DNA of 16,564 nucleotides from CAYNFH01 sp964396385. Lineage in GTDB: Bacteria > Armatimonadota > Chthonomonadetes > Chthonomonadales > CAJBBX01. The DNA lies in contig CAYNFH010000152.1 in NCBI GenBank assembly GCA_964396385.1, positions 1-16,564 of the forward strand, written 5' to 3'. The position numbers and the translations under genes were made by a program. This document shows, one piece after another, positions 6,904 through 13,958 of the stretch; positions within the stretch are counted from its first letter, which is position 1; the number at the start of each line of letters is the position of its first letter. The notes beneath the pieces are model-generated. The model searched no databases, had not been told where the DNA came from, and saw only the letters and a list, made by a program, of their open reading frames with translations.

Positions 6904-7941
6904 CTAGGTTCCTATTCTCTTCAGCACCTCCACGAGGAGGCGGGCCAGCTCGCGCGGCGCGTCGCGGTGCATGATCTCCAGGCCGTGGGAGTTCTCTACC
7001 GGCAGGCCGAGCGTGATGGGGCGGGCGGTGAGGCCCCGTTGGGCCGTACACGAGGCATCCGAGCCCCCGCGGGACAGGGCCTGCCAGTGGGGCCGCTGGC
7101 CGAGTGAAGCGCACGCGTCCGCCAGCATCTCCAGGTCAGCCGCGGAGGTAGAGGAGTAGCTGTCCGTGACCCAGATGGTGGGGTCTTCGTCCGGCATGAA
7201 GGGGCTTTCCGGGACGCTGGGCCCGATCTCCAGCGCCACGCAGACCTCCGGCTGAAGCTGGTGGAGCAAATACGAGGCGCCTTCGCCTCCGACTTCTTCC
7301 GCGGTGGTCGCCGCGAATACGACCTGTAGGGACAGCTTCGCGGCACCCAGGGCCTCCAGCGCGAGCAGCCACGCCACCAGGTCGGCTCGGTCGTCGATGA
7401 AGTAGCAGGCGACGAACTCGCCCATCTCCATCACGCGGCGCCGCTCCGGCGCGATGACCACGCGCGTGCCGGGTCGGACTTCGCTGGCGCGCAGCTCCTC
7501 GGCCATGAGGCCGGTGAATATGTATGCTTGCCGCCACTCGAGGGGCGCGGAGCGCGCCTGCTGGATCACGGAGTCCCGGGCCTCCGTGTGAACGGACCCG
7601 AAGGACAGGACTCCGGGCAATGCGCCGTCGCGAGTCAGCAGCTCCACCGGCTGCTCGCCCCACTTCCAAGGAAGCACGCCTCCCATGGTGGTTACCCTCA
7701 GCTTGCCATCCGGCTCGATGCGCGAAACCATGAGCGCGATCTCATCCAGGTGGGCGGTGACCACCACGCGGGGCCCGGCGTCCCCGCCCACGGTTACGCG
7801 CAGGTTGCCCTTGGCATCGGTCTCGGATGCGAGTCCGAGCGCCTGTACGTGGGCGTTGACCGCTTCTCGAACAGCTTCCTCCTGGCCCGGCGGTCCGGGA
7901 ATGGCGACTAGCTCCTTGAGTAACTCCAGCGAATCCAGCAT
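6904..7941 (-). CDS. M42 family metallopeptidase (glutamyl aminopeptidase/endoglucanase-M-like)
   Basis: A 345-residue cytoplasmic aminopeptidase of the M42 family, which forms large dodecameric complexes and trims peptides. Metal and catalytic motifs in order: His64 and Asp66 (TAHLDEI), Asp184 (FIDDRAD), Glu215-Glu216 (TTAEEVGGEG) and His319 (NSHGLEIMHRDAP). The position normally held by an Asp ligand after the EE motif is Glu238 (VALEIGPS), a possible subfamily trait. Start chosen at the ATG at 7941 because GGAGG (7947-7951) sits five bases upstream; the in-frame ATG at 7965 lies in a heptanucleotide repeat. Length and motif order are normal. It diverges from the AAC(3)-like gene. Confidence 0.9.
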   Translation of the reverse strand: MLDSLELLKELVAIPGPPGQEEAVREAVNAHVQALGLASETDAKGNLRVTVGGDAGPRVVVTAHLDEIALMVSRIEPDGKLRVTTMGGVLPWKWGEQPVELLTRDGALPGVLSFGSVHTEARDSVIQQARSAPLEWRQAYIFTGLMAEELRASEVRPGTRVVIAPERRRVMEMGEFVACYFIDDRADLVAWLLALEALGAAKLSLQVVFAATTAEEVGGEGASYLLHQLQPEVCVALEIGPSVPESPFMPDEDPTIWVTDSYSSTSAADLEMLADACASLGQRPHWQALSRGGSDASCTAQRGLTARPITLGLPVENSHGLEIMHRDAPRELARLLVEVLKRIGT

Positions 7942-7957
7942 CGAGGCCTCCGAACGG

Positions 7958-7982
7958 ATTTTCAATTTTCAATTTTCAATTT
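7958..7982. repeat. Heptanucleotide tandem repeat, ATTTTCA type, about 3.5 units
   Basis: Three exact ATTTTCA units and a partial fourth lie directly upstream of the M42 ribosome-binding site. The unit is identical to that inside the aldolase gene at 2275-2309. It supplies a spurious ATG at 7965 on the minus strand. Confidence 0.85.
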
Positions 7983-7997
7983 GTGCTCTTTGATTGG

Positions 7998-8025
7998 GAT
8001 TATCGATTCTTGATTCTAGACTCCG
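7998..8025. repeat. Heptanucleotide tandem repeat, GATTCTT type, four degenerate units
   Basis: The units are GATTATC, GATTCTT, GATTCTA and GACTCCG. They follow the ATTTTCA array after a 15-nt interval, in the divergent gap between the M42 and AAC(3)-like genes. The unit shape GANTCNN matches the array at 1702-1750. Confidence 0.65.
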
Positions 8026-8070
8026 GTGGGTGAGTCCTCAACTTCGTACAATAGGAAGGGAGGGACGGGA

Positions 8071-8832
8071 TTGGAACCGCTGGCCGACACATTCGACGCG
8101 CTTCGTATCTTGCCAGGGGATACCGTGCTCCTGCACGTCCCGGCGCGCGGTTCACTGGCCGCACTGGAGGCGAGGCGCTTTGTACGGGCGCTCGCGCGGG
8201 CGGTTGGGCCGGACGGGACGGTCCTTGCTCCCGAGTTCTTGCCGTACCACGCTTACGCCGGGGACGGAGAGCCGGATCCGGACGCCAGGGAGACGGTGCA
8301 GGTGGTCAGCCGTGAGGTAGCGTCAATGGTGAACGCCGCGCGAAGCGGGCACCCCTCGTTCTCGTTCGTCGCGGCGGGCCGGAACGCTTCGTATCTGACG
8401 GAGAATGCACCGTTCCACTTTCCGCTTGGGACGTCCAGTCCGGTCGCCCGGCTGCACCAACTCAACGGAGTTGTCCTGCTGCTGGAGGCGGGCCAGGAAT
8501 CCAATACGGCGCTGCACCTGGCGGAGAACTACGCGGACGTGCCGTACCAGCAGCGGTCACGGCTGGTATCGGAAGGCGAGGATTCCTGGGCGGAGATGCG
8601 CGGGAGCCCCGAGTGCAGCGCGGGCTTCGGGAGGATAGAGCCGCTCCTGCGCCAGGCGCGAATCACTCGACAGGCGGAGGTGCGGGGGATGCGAGTCCAG
8701 GCGATGCGAGCGCAGCCCGCCGTGAGCCTGGCGGTGGCAATGCTGCAGGGGGACGCGGAGTCGCTGCTGTGTCAGGACCCGTACTGTCGGGCGTGCGCGA
8801 CGGCGAGGAAGTTTACGGCGAAACAGGGGTAA
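8071..8832 (+). CDS. AAC(3)/YokD-like N-acetyltransferase family protein
   Basis: A 253-residue member of the aminoglycoside 3-N-acetyltransferase fold family, which uses acetyl-CoA. Family landmarks are the N-terminal LRILPGDTVLLHVPARGSL, the central HPSFSFVAAGRNA (94-106), FPLGTSSPVARLHQLNG (117-133) with a following LLLEAG, and NTALHLAE (145-152) carrying the expected active-site His149. The C-terminus has a Cys cluster, Cys234, Cys239 and Cys242. Many chromosomal members of the family are not resistance proteins, so antibiotic modification is not implied. I chose the TTG at 8071 because GGGAGGG (8058-8064) lies six bases upstream and family similarity starts there. The alternative GTG at 8026 would add 15 residues. 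It converges on the zinc-ribbon gene. Confidence 0.8.
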   Translation: MEPLADTFDALRILPGDTVLLHVPARGSLAALEARRFVRALARAVGPDGTVLAPEFLPYHAYAGDGEPDPDARETVQVVSREVASMVNAARSGHPSFSFVAAGRNASYLTENAPFHFPLGTSSPVARLHQLNGVVLLLEAGQESNTALHLAENYADVPYQQRSRLVSEGEDSWAEMRGSPECSAGFGRIEPLLRQARITRQAEVRGMRVQAMRAQPAVSLAVAMLQGDAESLLCQDPYCRACATARKFTAKQG

Positions 8833-8836
8833 AAAC

Positions 8837-8929
8837 ACCTCCCCCTAACCCCCTCCTTCGCAAGGAGGGGGAACCCCGCGGCGGCGTGAAGCTCCCTCCC
8901 CTTCGTAAGGGGAGGGTTGGGGTGGGGTG
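8837..8929. repeat. 93-bp double-hairpin dispersed repeat, copy 1, between convergent genes
   Basis: Contains two 10-bp perfect stems, CCCCCTCCTT-CGC-AAGGAGGGGG and CCCTCCCCTT-CGT-AAGGGGAGGG. A second copy of the same length lies at 12578-12670, and by eye they differ at about eight positions. Copy 1 fills the gap between the stop of the AAC(3)-like gene (8832) and the stop of the zinc-ribbon gene (8941). It could therefore act as a bidirectional terminator, although no U-tract follows either stem. Similar CCTCCCC-rich hairpins are widespread in bacterial intergenic DNA. Confidence 0.85.
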
Positions 8930-8940
8930 CTCCAGACTGG

Positions 8941-9246
8941 TTAAGCGAACAGCCATTGTTTGATGCGGAGGGCGAGGCGGCGCATCTGACCGGCGAAGGT
9001 GGGCGCGAGCGTCTTGCGGCACTGACCGGCGTCGGCCACGAGCTCCGGCTTCAACTCGCCGCAGCGGCCGATGACGAGGTCCATGGCGATCCGCACGATC
9101 TGCGGGCGGGTCTCAAAGCGACCCCTCCAGCCGCAGACAAAGCACTCCTGATTACCTACCAGATTCAGGCCGCCGCACAGGTCGCAGATCTTGAGGTCCG
9201 ATTCCTTGTATATTTCGCCGGTCTGATATCGCGTCTCGCGTTGCAT
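8941..9246 (-). CDS. Small zinc-ribbon protein of unknown function
   Basis: A 101-residue protein with two knuckles, CDLC (21-24) and CFVC (35-38), the usual zinc-ribbon arrangement, followed by a basic helical C-terminal half (VIGRCGELKPELV ... MRRLALRIKQWLFA). There is no signal peptide. Start at the ATG at 9246, supported by GAGGTGG seven bases upstream; the longer frame to 9456 runs back into the preceding gene. It follows the glutaminyl-cyclase-like gene by 94 bases and is likely part of the same transcript as prfB. I do not recognise the family; nucleic-acid or protein binding is only a guess from the ribbon. Confidence 0.75.
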   Translation of the reverse strand: MQRETRYQTGEIYKESDLKICDLCGGLNLVGNQECFVCGWRGRFETRPQIVRIAMDLVIGRCGELKPELVADAGQCRKTLAPTFAGQMRRLALRIKQWLFA

Positions 9247-9340
9247 CGGGTCGCCACCTCTCTCGTGCCACGGCCTGCGCACGTAGAGAGCGGCAGGCGC
9301 GTCTACTAAGAAAACGCCCGCGTTACGCCGATTGTTCCGC

Positions 9341-10297
9341 TTACCTTGCCTTCTCCCGGTAGACCATTTCGGCCACGGTGTTGCCCACGACGGCCAGGGA
9401 TTTGGGGCTGCACTTGTCCGGCGTGTCCTCCAGCGTATGCCAGGGGCCGTAGTCAAAGTCGATGAGGTCGATGGTGGGGATGTGGCCGATGGTGCTCAGC
9501 GGCACGTGATCGTCGGAGATGTTGTACTTGACCTCGCCGATGAGGTACCGGCCGTAGCCGAGCTGTTGCGCTATGCGGAAGAGCCGGTCATTCACGTCCG
9601 GGGCGAAGTCCTGGGAGTTCTTCTCCTTGTAGATGTCCAGGTTCTCGTCGCCGACCATGTCCAGCAGGATGCCGTACTCTGGATGGTAGCCTTCGTGGTG
9701 CTGGGCGAAGTAGCGCGACCCGAGGAACACCCCCTGGTCCGTTTCGAAGTTGCCGTAATCCTCGCCATCCAGCAGGACGATGACGACCCCGACGGCCGGC
9801 TTCTGCTGGTGGAACATCTTCGCCAGCTCCAGGAGGACGGCCGTCTCCGACGCGCCGTCACTCGCGCCAAGGATGGGCTGGCGCTTCTTCTCCGGGTCTA
9901 TCTCCTGGTCGGCGGTCGGGCGCGTGTCCCAGTGGCCGCAGAGCAGGACGCTCCGGCGGGCTGCCGGGTTGAATACACCGATGATGTTGGTCAGAGGCAG
10001 GTTGTTGTAGCTGAAGTCCTGGGCCACCGTCTTGTCGGCATACTTGCGCATCTCGCCCAGGAGGAAATCGCGGGTCTTCTGGTGCGCCGGGCTTCCGACT
10101 GGCCGTGGGCCGAAGTCGCACTGCTGCTGAAGCAGCTTGAACGCCTGCTGTCCGTCGAACTGGGGCCGAGCAACCGGGGCAGGACTGGAAGGCGGCGGGG
10201 AGGGAGGAGCGGTTGGCCCCGCCGAGCCGGCGTGGGCGTTGTTGCAGCCCGCAAGAGCGATGGCGACGAGGAGCAAGACGCTACTTCTTGAAGACAA
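9341..10297 (-). CDS. M28-type glutaminyl-peptide cyclotransferase-like lipoprotein
   Basis: A 318-residue zinc enzyme resembling glutaminyl cyclases, which form N-terminal pyroglutamate, within the M28 peptidase fold. Residues 1-18 form a lipoprotein signal with lipobox LAGC (Cys18), followed by a Pro/Ala/Ser-rich linker (24-45), so it is probably membrane anchored outside the cytoplasm. Active-site motifs are GHWDTRP (121-127), GASDGAS (144-150), LLDGEDYG (175-182), SDDHVP (261-266) and FDYGPWHTLEDT (281-292). These match the cyclase branch more than aminopeptidases. The start appears to be TTG at 10297, which gives an arginine ahead of the hydrophobic segment and overlaps the end of the previous gene by 17 bases. 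No closer ATG or GTG gives a signal peptide. Confidence 0.87.
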   Translation of the reverse strand: MSSRSSVLLLVAIALAGCNNAHAGSAGPTAPPSPPPSSPAPVARPQFDGQQAFKLLQQQCDFGPRPVGSPAHQKTRDFLLGEMRKYADKTVAQDFSYNNLPLTNIIGVFNPAARRSVLLCGHWDTRPTADQEIDPEKKRQPILGASDGASETAVLLELAKMFHQQKPAVGVVIVLLDGEDYGNFETDQGVFLGSRYFAQHHEGYHPEYGILLDMVGDENLDIYKEKNSQDFAPDVNDRLFRIAQQLGYGRYLIGEVKYNISDDHVPLSTIGHIPTIDLIDFDYGPWHTLEDTPDKCSPKSLAVVGNTVAEMVYREKAR

Positions 10298-10979
10298 GGC
10301 GCTCTTCTCCAGTCTCCCCCAGCGTGCGGTGGATGGCGAGATAGGAGGTGACCGCGTCCTCCACGGTTTTGTCCCCGCTGTCGGCCTGAATGGCTTTCTT
10401 GTCCCAGCAGGTGTTGTAGGCCAGCCCGCCGTGAGCGAGCGGCCCGGGCATGGCTACGGAGTAGGCGCGCTCGGGCGACACAGGGCTGCCGCCGATCTTG
10501 AGGCTGACGACCCGCTCGCCCTTCGGCGCGTTTCCGTCGATGGTAGCCTGGATCCCCGAAACCTGGAGGAAGGCGCTGTGGCGCTGGGGGTAGAGCTCCA
10601 GGCCATGCTCGAGCGCCTTGCGAATCTGCTTGCCCGTCAGCTTCACGACCAACACGGGGTCATCCCGGTAGGCGAGCGCCTTGAGCACCGCATCCGTCGA
10701 GGCGGCGCCCTTATGGAGAGTCACGTCGTCGAAGGAGGAGGCGGTGACAAAGGCGGCCTGCGCCGATGCCGCGTCCCTCAGCGCGTCGGCAACAACGTCC
10801 GCGAGCTTACTCTCTTCCGTCCGCACATTGCGTGTGGAGAGCTCGGTCGCCACCTGCACGGTGTCGGCGGAACAGCGCACGGACAGCGCAAGTCCGAATA
10901 CGCAGAACGCAGCCAGCAGCCATTTACCCTGGCTCAGACAGGCCCTGGTAATCCCGAATTCCCGACGCTCAGTGCCCAC
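10281..10979 (-). CDS. Secreted stand-alone 5'-nucleotidase C-terminal domain protein
   Basis: A 232-residue protein consisting of a signal peptide and one domain resembling the C-terminal substrate-binding domain of 5'-nucleotidases (the UshA/CpdB type). Diagnostic stretches are ESKLADVVADALRDA, FVTASSFDD, VLVVKLTGKQIRKALEHGLE and FLQVSGIQATID. The N-terminal metallophosphatase domain that carries catalysis is absent and is not encoded next door. The start is probably the GTG at 10979, four bases after the prfB stop, giving a basic n-region, a hydrophobic core at about 20-34 and a possible cleavage near CSA-D. The ribosome-binding site is weak. Position between prfB and the cyclase gene suggests co-transcription. 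It may bind nucleotides without hydrolysing them, or be a remnant. Confidence 0.75.
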   Translation of the reverse strand: MGTERREFGITRACLSQGKWLLAAFCVFGLALSVRCSADTVQVATELSTRNVRTEESKLADVVADALRDAASAQAAFVTASSFDDVTLHKGAASTDAVLKALAYRDDPVLVVKLTGKQIRKALEHGLELYPQRHSAFLQVSGIQATIDGNAPKGERVVSLKIGGSPVSPERAYSVAMPGPLAHGGLAYNTCWDKKAIQADSGDKTVEDAVTSYLAIHRTLGETGEERLVFKK

Positions 10980-10983
10980 GTTT

Positions 10984-12094
10984 CTACTCTTGCTTTCTGC
11001 CTTGCCATTGCAGGTACGCGGTGAGGAATGGGTCAATGGCCCCGTCCATCACGCGGATCACGTCGCCAGTCTCGTACCCGGTCCGGTGGTCCTTTATCAA
11101 AGTATACGGCTGGAAGGTATAGGATCGTATCTGGTTGCCCCACTCGATAGCCCGCTGCTCTCCACGGAGCTCGGCCATCTTGGCCTCGCTCTCGCGCATC
11201 TCGCGCTCCTTGAGCCGGGACTGCAGCACCTTCATGGCCGTTGCGCGGTTCTTGTGCTGCGACCGTTCGTTCTGGCACGAGACCACAATGCCCGTCGGAA
11301 TGTGCGTGATGCGCACGGCCGAGTCGGTCTTGTTCACGTGCTGCCCGCCCGCGCCGCTGGACCGGTAGGTGTCGATGCGCAGGTCGTCCGGGTTGATCTC
11401 CACCTCCTCCGCTTCTTCCACCTCCGGTATCACGTCGACCGAGGCGAAGGAGGTGTGCCTTCTCTTATTGGCATCGAAGGGTGAGATCCTTACAAGCCTG
11501 TGGACGCCTCTCTCTGCCTTCAGGTAACCATAGGCTCTGGGGCCCTGGACCACGAAGGTGACGCTCTTGAGGCCCGCGACTTCGCCGGGCGTCTCGTCCA
11601 CCATCTCGGTGGTGTATCCGTGCTCCTGCCCCCACCGGAGGTACATGCGCAGCAGCATCTGGACCCAGTCGCACGACTCTGTGCCGCCCGCCCCCGCGTT
11701 GATCTCCACGATGGCGTTGGCGTTGTCGTGCTCGCCGGAGAGCAGTGTCTCCAGCTCAAAGCGGTCCAGCTCCTGCTGGATGGCATCCGCCTCCCGCTCG
11801 AGGTCGGACTCGAGGCCGGGGTCCTTCTCTTCGGCGGCCATTTCGGCCAGGTCCTGGAGGTCGGAGGCACGGCGCTGCAGGTCTACGACCGGCGTAACCG
11901 AATCGCGGACCTGCGCGAGCTTCTGGAGGGTGGAGGTTGCGGCTTCGCTATCCTGCCAGAGGTCGGGGTCGGCCGCTTTCTCTTCGAGGTGTTCAAGCTC
12001 CTGCCGGCGTCCGGCCAGGTCAAAGACGGTCTCCGAGCTCATCCAGGCGGGAGCGGAGCTCACGGGCGGTGCGGCGTATCTCTTCCAGGGGCAT
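10984..12094 (-). CDS. prfB: Peptide chain release factor 2 (RF2) with programmed +1 frameshift
   Basis: Recognises UGA and UAA stop codons and triggers peptide release. The start is the ATG at 12094, with GAGG about eight bases upstream. The first frame runs 24 codons (MPLEEIRRTARELRSRLDEL...) to an in-frame TGA at 12022-12020. The slippery site CTT-TGA-C is preceded by a GGAG-like sequence; slipping one base past T12022 resumes at GAC (12021-12019) and reads DLAGRRQELE to the stop at 10984. The joined product is 369 residues, normal for RF2. The UGA-specific motif SPF falls at 204-206 and the catalytic GGQ at 249-251, the expected positions. This is the classic autoregulatory device: low RF2 favours the frameshift. 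A candidate promoter lies at 12146-12174. It is the first gene of the minus-strand series. Confidence 0.97.
12020..12025 (-). promoter_or_regulatory. Programmed +1 ribosomal frameshift site of prfB
   Basis: On the minus strand the sequence is GGAGACCGTCTTTGAC. CTT is the slip codon, TGA the in-frame stop, and the following C gives the weak UGA-C context. The upstream GGAG matches the usual internal Shine-Dalgarno stimulator. This is the conserved RF2 arrangement and needs no new mechanism. Confidence 0.95.
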
Positions 12095-12123
12095 TATCTT
12101 TACCTCGCGTCTTGCTGGCTGTT

Positions 12124-12153
12124 TTGCGGCCGGCGGCCTGTTTGTAGTATACT
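12124..12153 (+). promoter_or_regulatory. Candidate sigma-70 promoter for the 94-residue gene, overlapping the prfB promoter
   Basis: TTGCGG (12124-12129) and TATACT (12148-12153) with an 18-base spacer. The -35 is weaker than that of prfB. Expected start near 12160, about 30 bases before the ATG at 12192. The two divergent promoters share the palindromic AGTATACT, so both cannot be occupied at once. Confidence 0.5.
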
Positions 12154-12174
12154 TCCGGGCCAACAGCCCGTCAA
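12146..12174 (-). promoter_or_regulatory. Candidate sigma-70 promoter for prfB
   Basis: On the minus strand, TTGACG (12174-12169) and TATACT (12151-12146) are separated by exactly 17 bases. This is close to consensus in both boxes. The expected transcript start is about 45 bases before the prfB ATG. The -10 is part of the palindrome AGTATACT (12146-12153), also used by the opposite promoter. Confidence 0.7.
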
Positions 12175-12191
12175 GAAAGCCGCCCCCCGCC

Positions 12192-12476
12192 ATGAAGGTC
12201 AGAGTCCTCTTCAATACGCCGCAGATGAAGGTCGATGAGGTGTACAGCGGCCAGTCCGCGGAAGACATCGTCGGCCAGATGAAGCGCAGTGTCGCGTCCC
12301 ACCTCGGTTTTGCCCTCAAGATGGCGGTGAACGCCATGAGCCCAACCAAGTTCGCGCAGGAGACCGTCCGGCGGTATAACGACGCCACCGGAAAGTCCGT
12401 CCCCATCCCGGATTCCTGCGAGGCCTTTCTTGAATCCGCCCGCGCCGAGGGCATCGTTACCTACCTTGAGAAGTAA
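12192..12476 (+). CDS. Conserved-looking small protein of unknown function
   Basis: A 94-residue soluble protein starting MKVRVLFNTPQMKVDEVYSG and ending TYLEK. It looks mixed alpha/beta: a beta strand at 1-8, a likely hairpin to about 18, a helix about 22-40 (SAEDIVGQMKRSVASHLGF), then a helix in FAQETVRRYNDATG and another in SCEAFLESARAEGIV. No signal peptide, no Cys pair and no motif I recognise. The composition and codon pattern look genuinely coding, and a promoter candidate precedes it. The ribosome-binding site is weak. It is divergent from prfB and followed by the 93-bp repeat, so it may stand alone. I do not assign a function. Confidence 0.7.
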   Translation: MKVRVLFNTPQMKVDEVYSGQSAEDIVGQMKRSVASHLGFALKMAVNAMSPTKFAQETVRRYNDATGKSVPIPDSCEAFLESARAEGIVTYLEK

Positions 12477-12508
12477 GTGCGCGTATCAAGACTTCCCCCT
12501 GTCCCAAG

Positions 12509-12555
12509 GGAGCGGCGCAGAGCCTGCGCTCGCTCGGCTCTGGGCGCGCCGCTCC
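12509..12555. repeat. Long GC-rich stem-loop downstream of the 94-residue gene
   Basis: GGAGCGGCGC (12509-12518) pairs with GCGCCGCTCC (12546-12555). AGAGCC (12519-12524) pairs with GGCTCT (12536-12541), with a four-base bulge on one arm and an 11-nt loop. No T-tract follows, so a terminator role is possible but not shown. Confidence 0.6.
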
Positions 12556-12577
12556 CCATTCGTAAGGAGGGGGCAGA

Positions 12578-12670
12578 ACCTCCCCCTAACCCCCTCTTTC
12601 GTAAGGAGGGGGAACCCCGCGGCAGCGAGAAGCTCCCTCCCCTTACGAAGGGGAGGGTTGGGGAGGGGTG
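12578..12670. repeat. 93-bp double-hairpin dispersed repeat, copy 2
   Basis: Same length and same two-stem layout as copy 1 at 8837-8929. The loop of the second stem is CGT in copy 1 and ACG in copy 2, its reverse complement, while the stem is unchanged. It sits between the small gene and the glycosidase-like gene. The open reading frame that runs through it from 12430 is the repeat read as protein, not part of the gene. Confidence 0.85.
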
Positions 12671-12699
12671 TTGTTGGAGCCTCTAAGGCCGGAGCTTTA

Positions 12700-13948
12700 G
12701 TGCATGCGGCTTTGCTGCTCACGTGGCTGGGCCTGCTGGCGGCCATCTCTGCCCGGCCGGCGTCCGCCGCCGTCGACTACACGAGCTTCCTGCCGCCCGG
12801 TTCCCCGGCCGAAGCGGCGAGCCTTCTGGGCGGCTCGGGATCGCGCATCGAGGGCGAGGCCCGGACGGCCGACCGCGCGGGATGGTGGACCTACCGCCTA
12901 GTTGCCCCGCCGGCCACGCGCTGCATCCTCTCCTTCGAAGCCCAGGGCTCGCCGGCCGTTTCGGTGTATGGCGCGGACGGCAAGCCGCTGCCGAGCCGCG
13001 CGGAGCGCTCGGGCTCGCGGCTGCTGGTCTACGCCACCACGACTTCGGCGCATCCCGTGGGAGCCGCGCTCCGGTTCCAGATCCGTGCAGTCTCCGGGCC
13101 GATCGAAGTCCGGGACGTGCGGCTGACGCTCCGCATGCCGGATTCGAGCGGTTCGGGCATCGGAGACGCGGTGGAGCGGCTCATGGGTGCCGGACCCGGC
13201 CAACGCGTTCAGTCCCTGCGCCCTCCGGACCGCCCGCACACCACCTTCCAGACCGGCGACGCCTACCGGCCCTCCATCGCGGTGCCCACGGACTCGGTGC
13301 TGGTCTACAGCCGGGACGCGCGAACCATTCACTCCTGGACGGATCGGGGCGCGCTGGTCCAGACCATGGGCGGATTCCGTGACGGGCCGGCATACGCGAA
13401 GGCCCACCCGGGTGAGGTGCAGACGGAGAAGAGCGGCGCGCCCATCACCATTGGGGACGACAGCTACTACATGGTCCCCACGGTGGCCCGCGTGGATCTG
13501 GCGAAGCAGTATTATCGCGACGCGCTGGCGGCGGGCAGCATGGGAGTCTGCCCTGAGGAGCCGGAGTTCTGGTCGCGGGCCGGATGGTCCGAGGCGTTCA
13601 AGCAGGAGTGGCATGCGCGCTACGGATCACCGTGGCAGCCACCGGACAGCAGCGTGGATGCCCGGTACAGGTCGGAGCAGCTCAAGTCCGATCTGGAGAC
13701 GAGGCAGATCCAGGCTATTCTGGAGGATGCGCGACAGACCAAGCCGAGCGCTACGCGAATGGTCGCGGTCCATAGCCCTGTGACCTACTACCAGTGGGGG
13801 ATCCCCGTAGCACACACGGACCTGCTGAACCTCCCACCGCTCCAGGAGATGGTGGGCCAGGTGTGGACCGGCACCGCCCGCAGCCCCGCGCGGTCTGGCG
13901 GAGTGAGGTCGGAGCGGACCTTCGAGGTCGGCTACCTGGAGTACTCTT
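12700..13948 (+). CDS. Secreted glycoside-hydrolase-like protein, N-terminal part (interrupted by assembly gap)
   Basis: About 416 residues before the Ns. The start is a GTG at 12700 with GGAG (12691-12694) five bases upstream. It opens a signal peptide, LLLTWLGLLAAISARPASA-AVDY, cleaved near residue 23. A beta-sandwich-like domain (about 40-165) follows. Then comes a stretch consistent with part of a TIM barrel (about 195-416), with DSYYMVPT, LAAGSMGVCPEEPEFW, FKQEWHARYGSPWQ, MVAVHSPVTYYQWGIPVAHTDLLNL and TFEVGYLEYS. Candidate catalytic Glu residues lie in CPEEPEFW, but I cannot assign a GH family. The frame continues into the second part after a gap whose true length must be 2 modulo 3. Longer starts upstream encode the repeat region and are rejected. 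Confidence 0.75.
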
Positions 13949-13958
13949 NNNNNNNNNN
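13949..13958. other. Assembly gap (ten Ns)
   Basis: Ten Ns inside the glycosidase-like gene. The reading frame before and after differ, so the ten-base length is a placeholder. Protein similarity on both sides reads as one gene, not two. Confidence 0.97.

Noticed and set aside
8026..8070. GTG start at 8026 for the AAC(3)-like gene
   Set aside because: It would add residues without family similarity and begins at the edge of a heptamer array. The TTG at 8071 has a strong ribosome-binding site.
8071..8832. Antibiotic-resistance gene
   Set aside because: The fold family is right, but many chromosomal members have other or unknown substrates, and there is no mobile or resistance context.
8837..8929. 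Classical intrinsic terminator
   Set aside because: The stems are strong but no T-tract follows on either strand, and the same element occurs elsewhere as a dispersed repeat. A terminator role is left as a possibility only.
12023..12063. prfB start at the ATG at 12063
   Set aside because: The residues MSSAPAWMSSETVF are not RF2-like. The 24-codon leader in the other frame with CTT-TGA-C gives the correct length and motif positions.
12430..12699. N-terminal extension of the glycosidase-like gene
   Set aside because: It overlaps the end of the 94-residue gene and translates the 93-bp repeat and the GC hairpin. A ribosome-binding site and signal peptide support the GTG at 12700.
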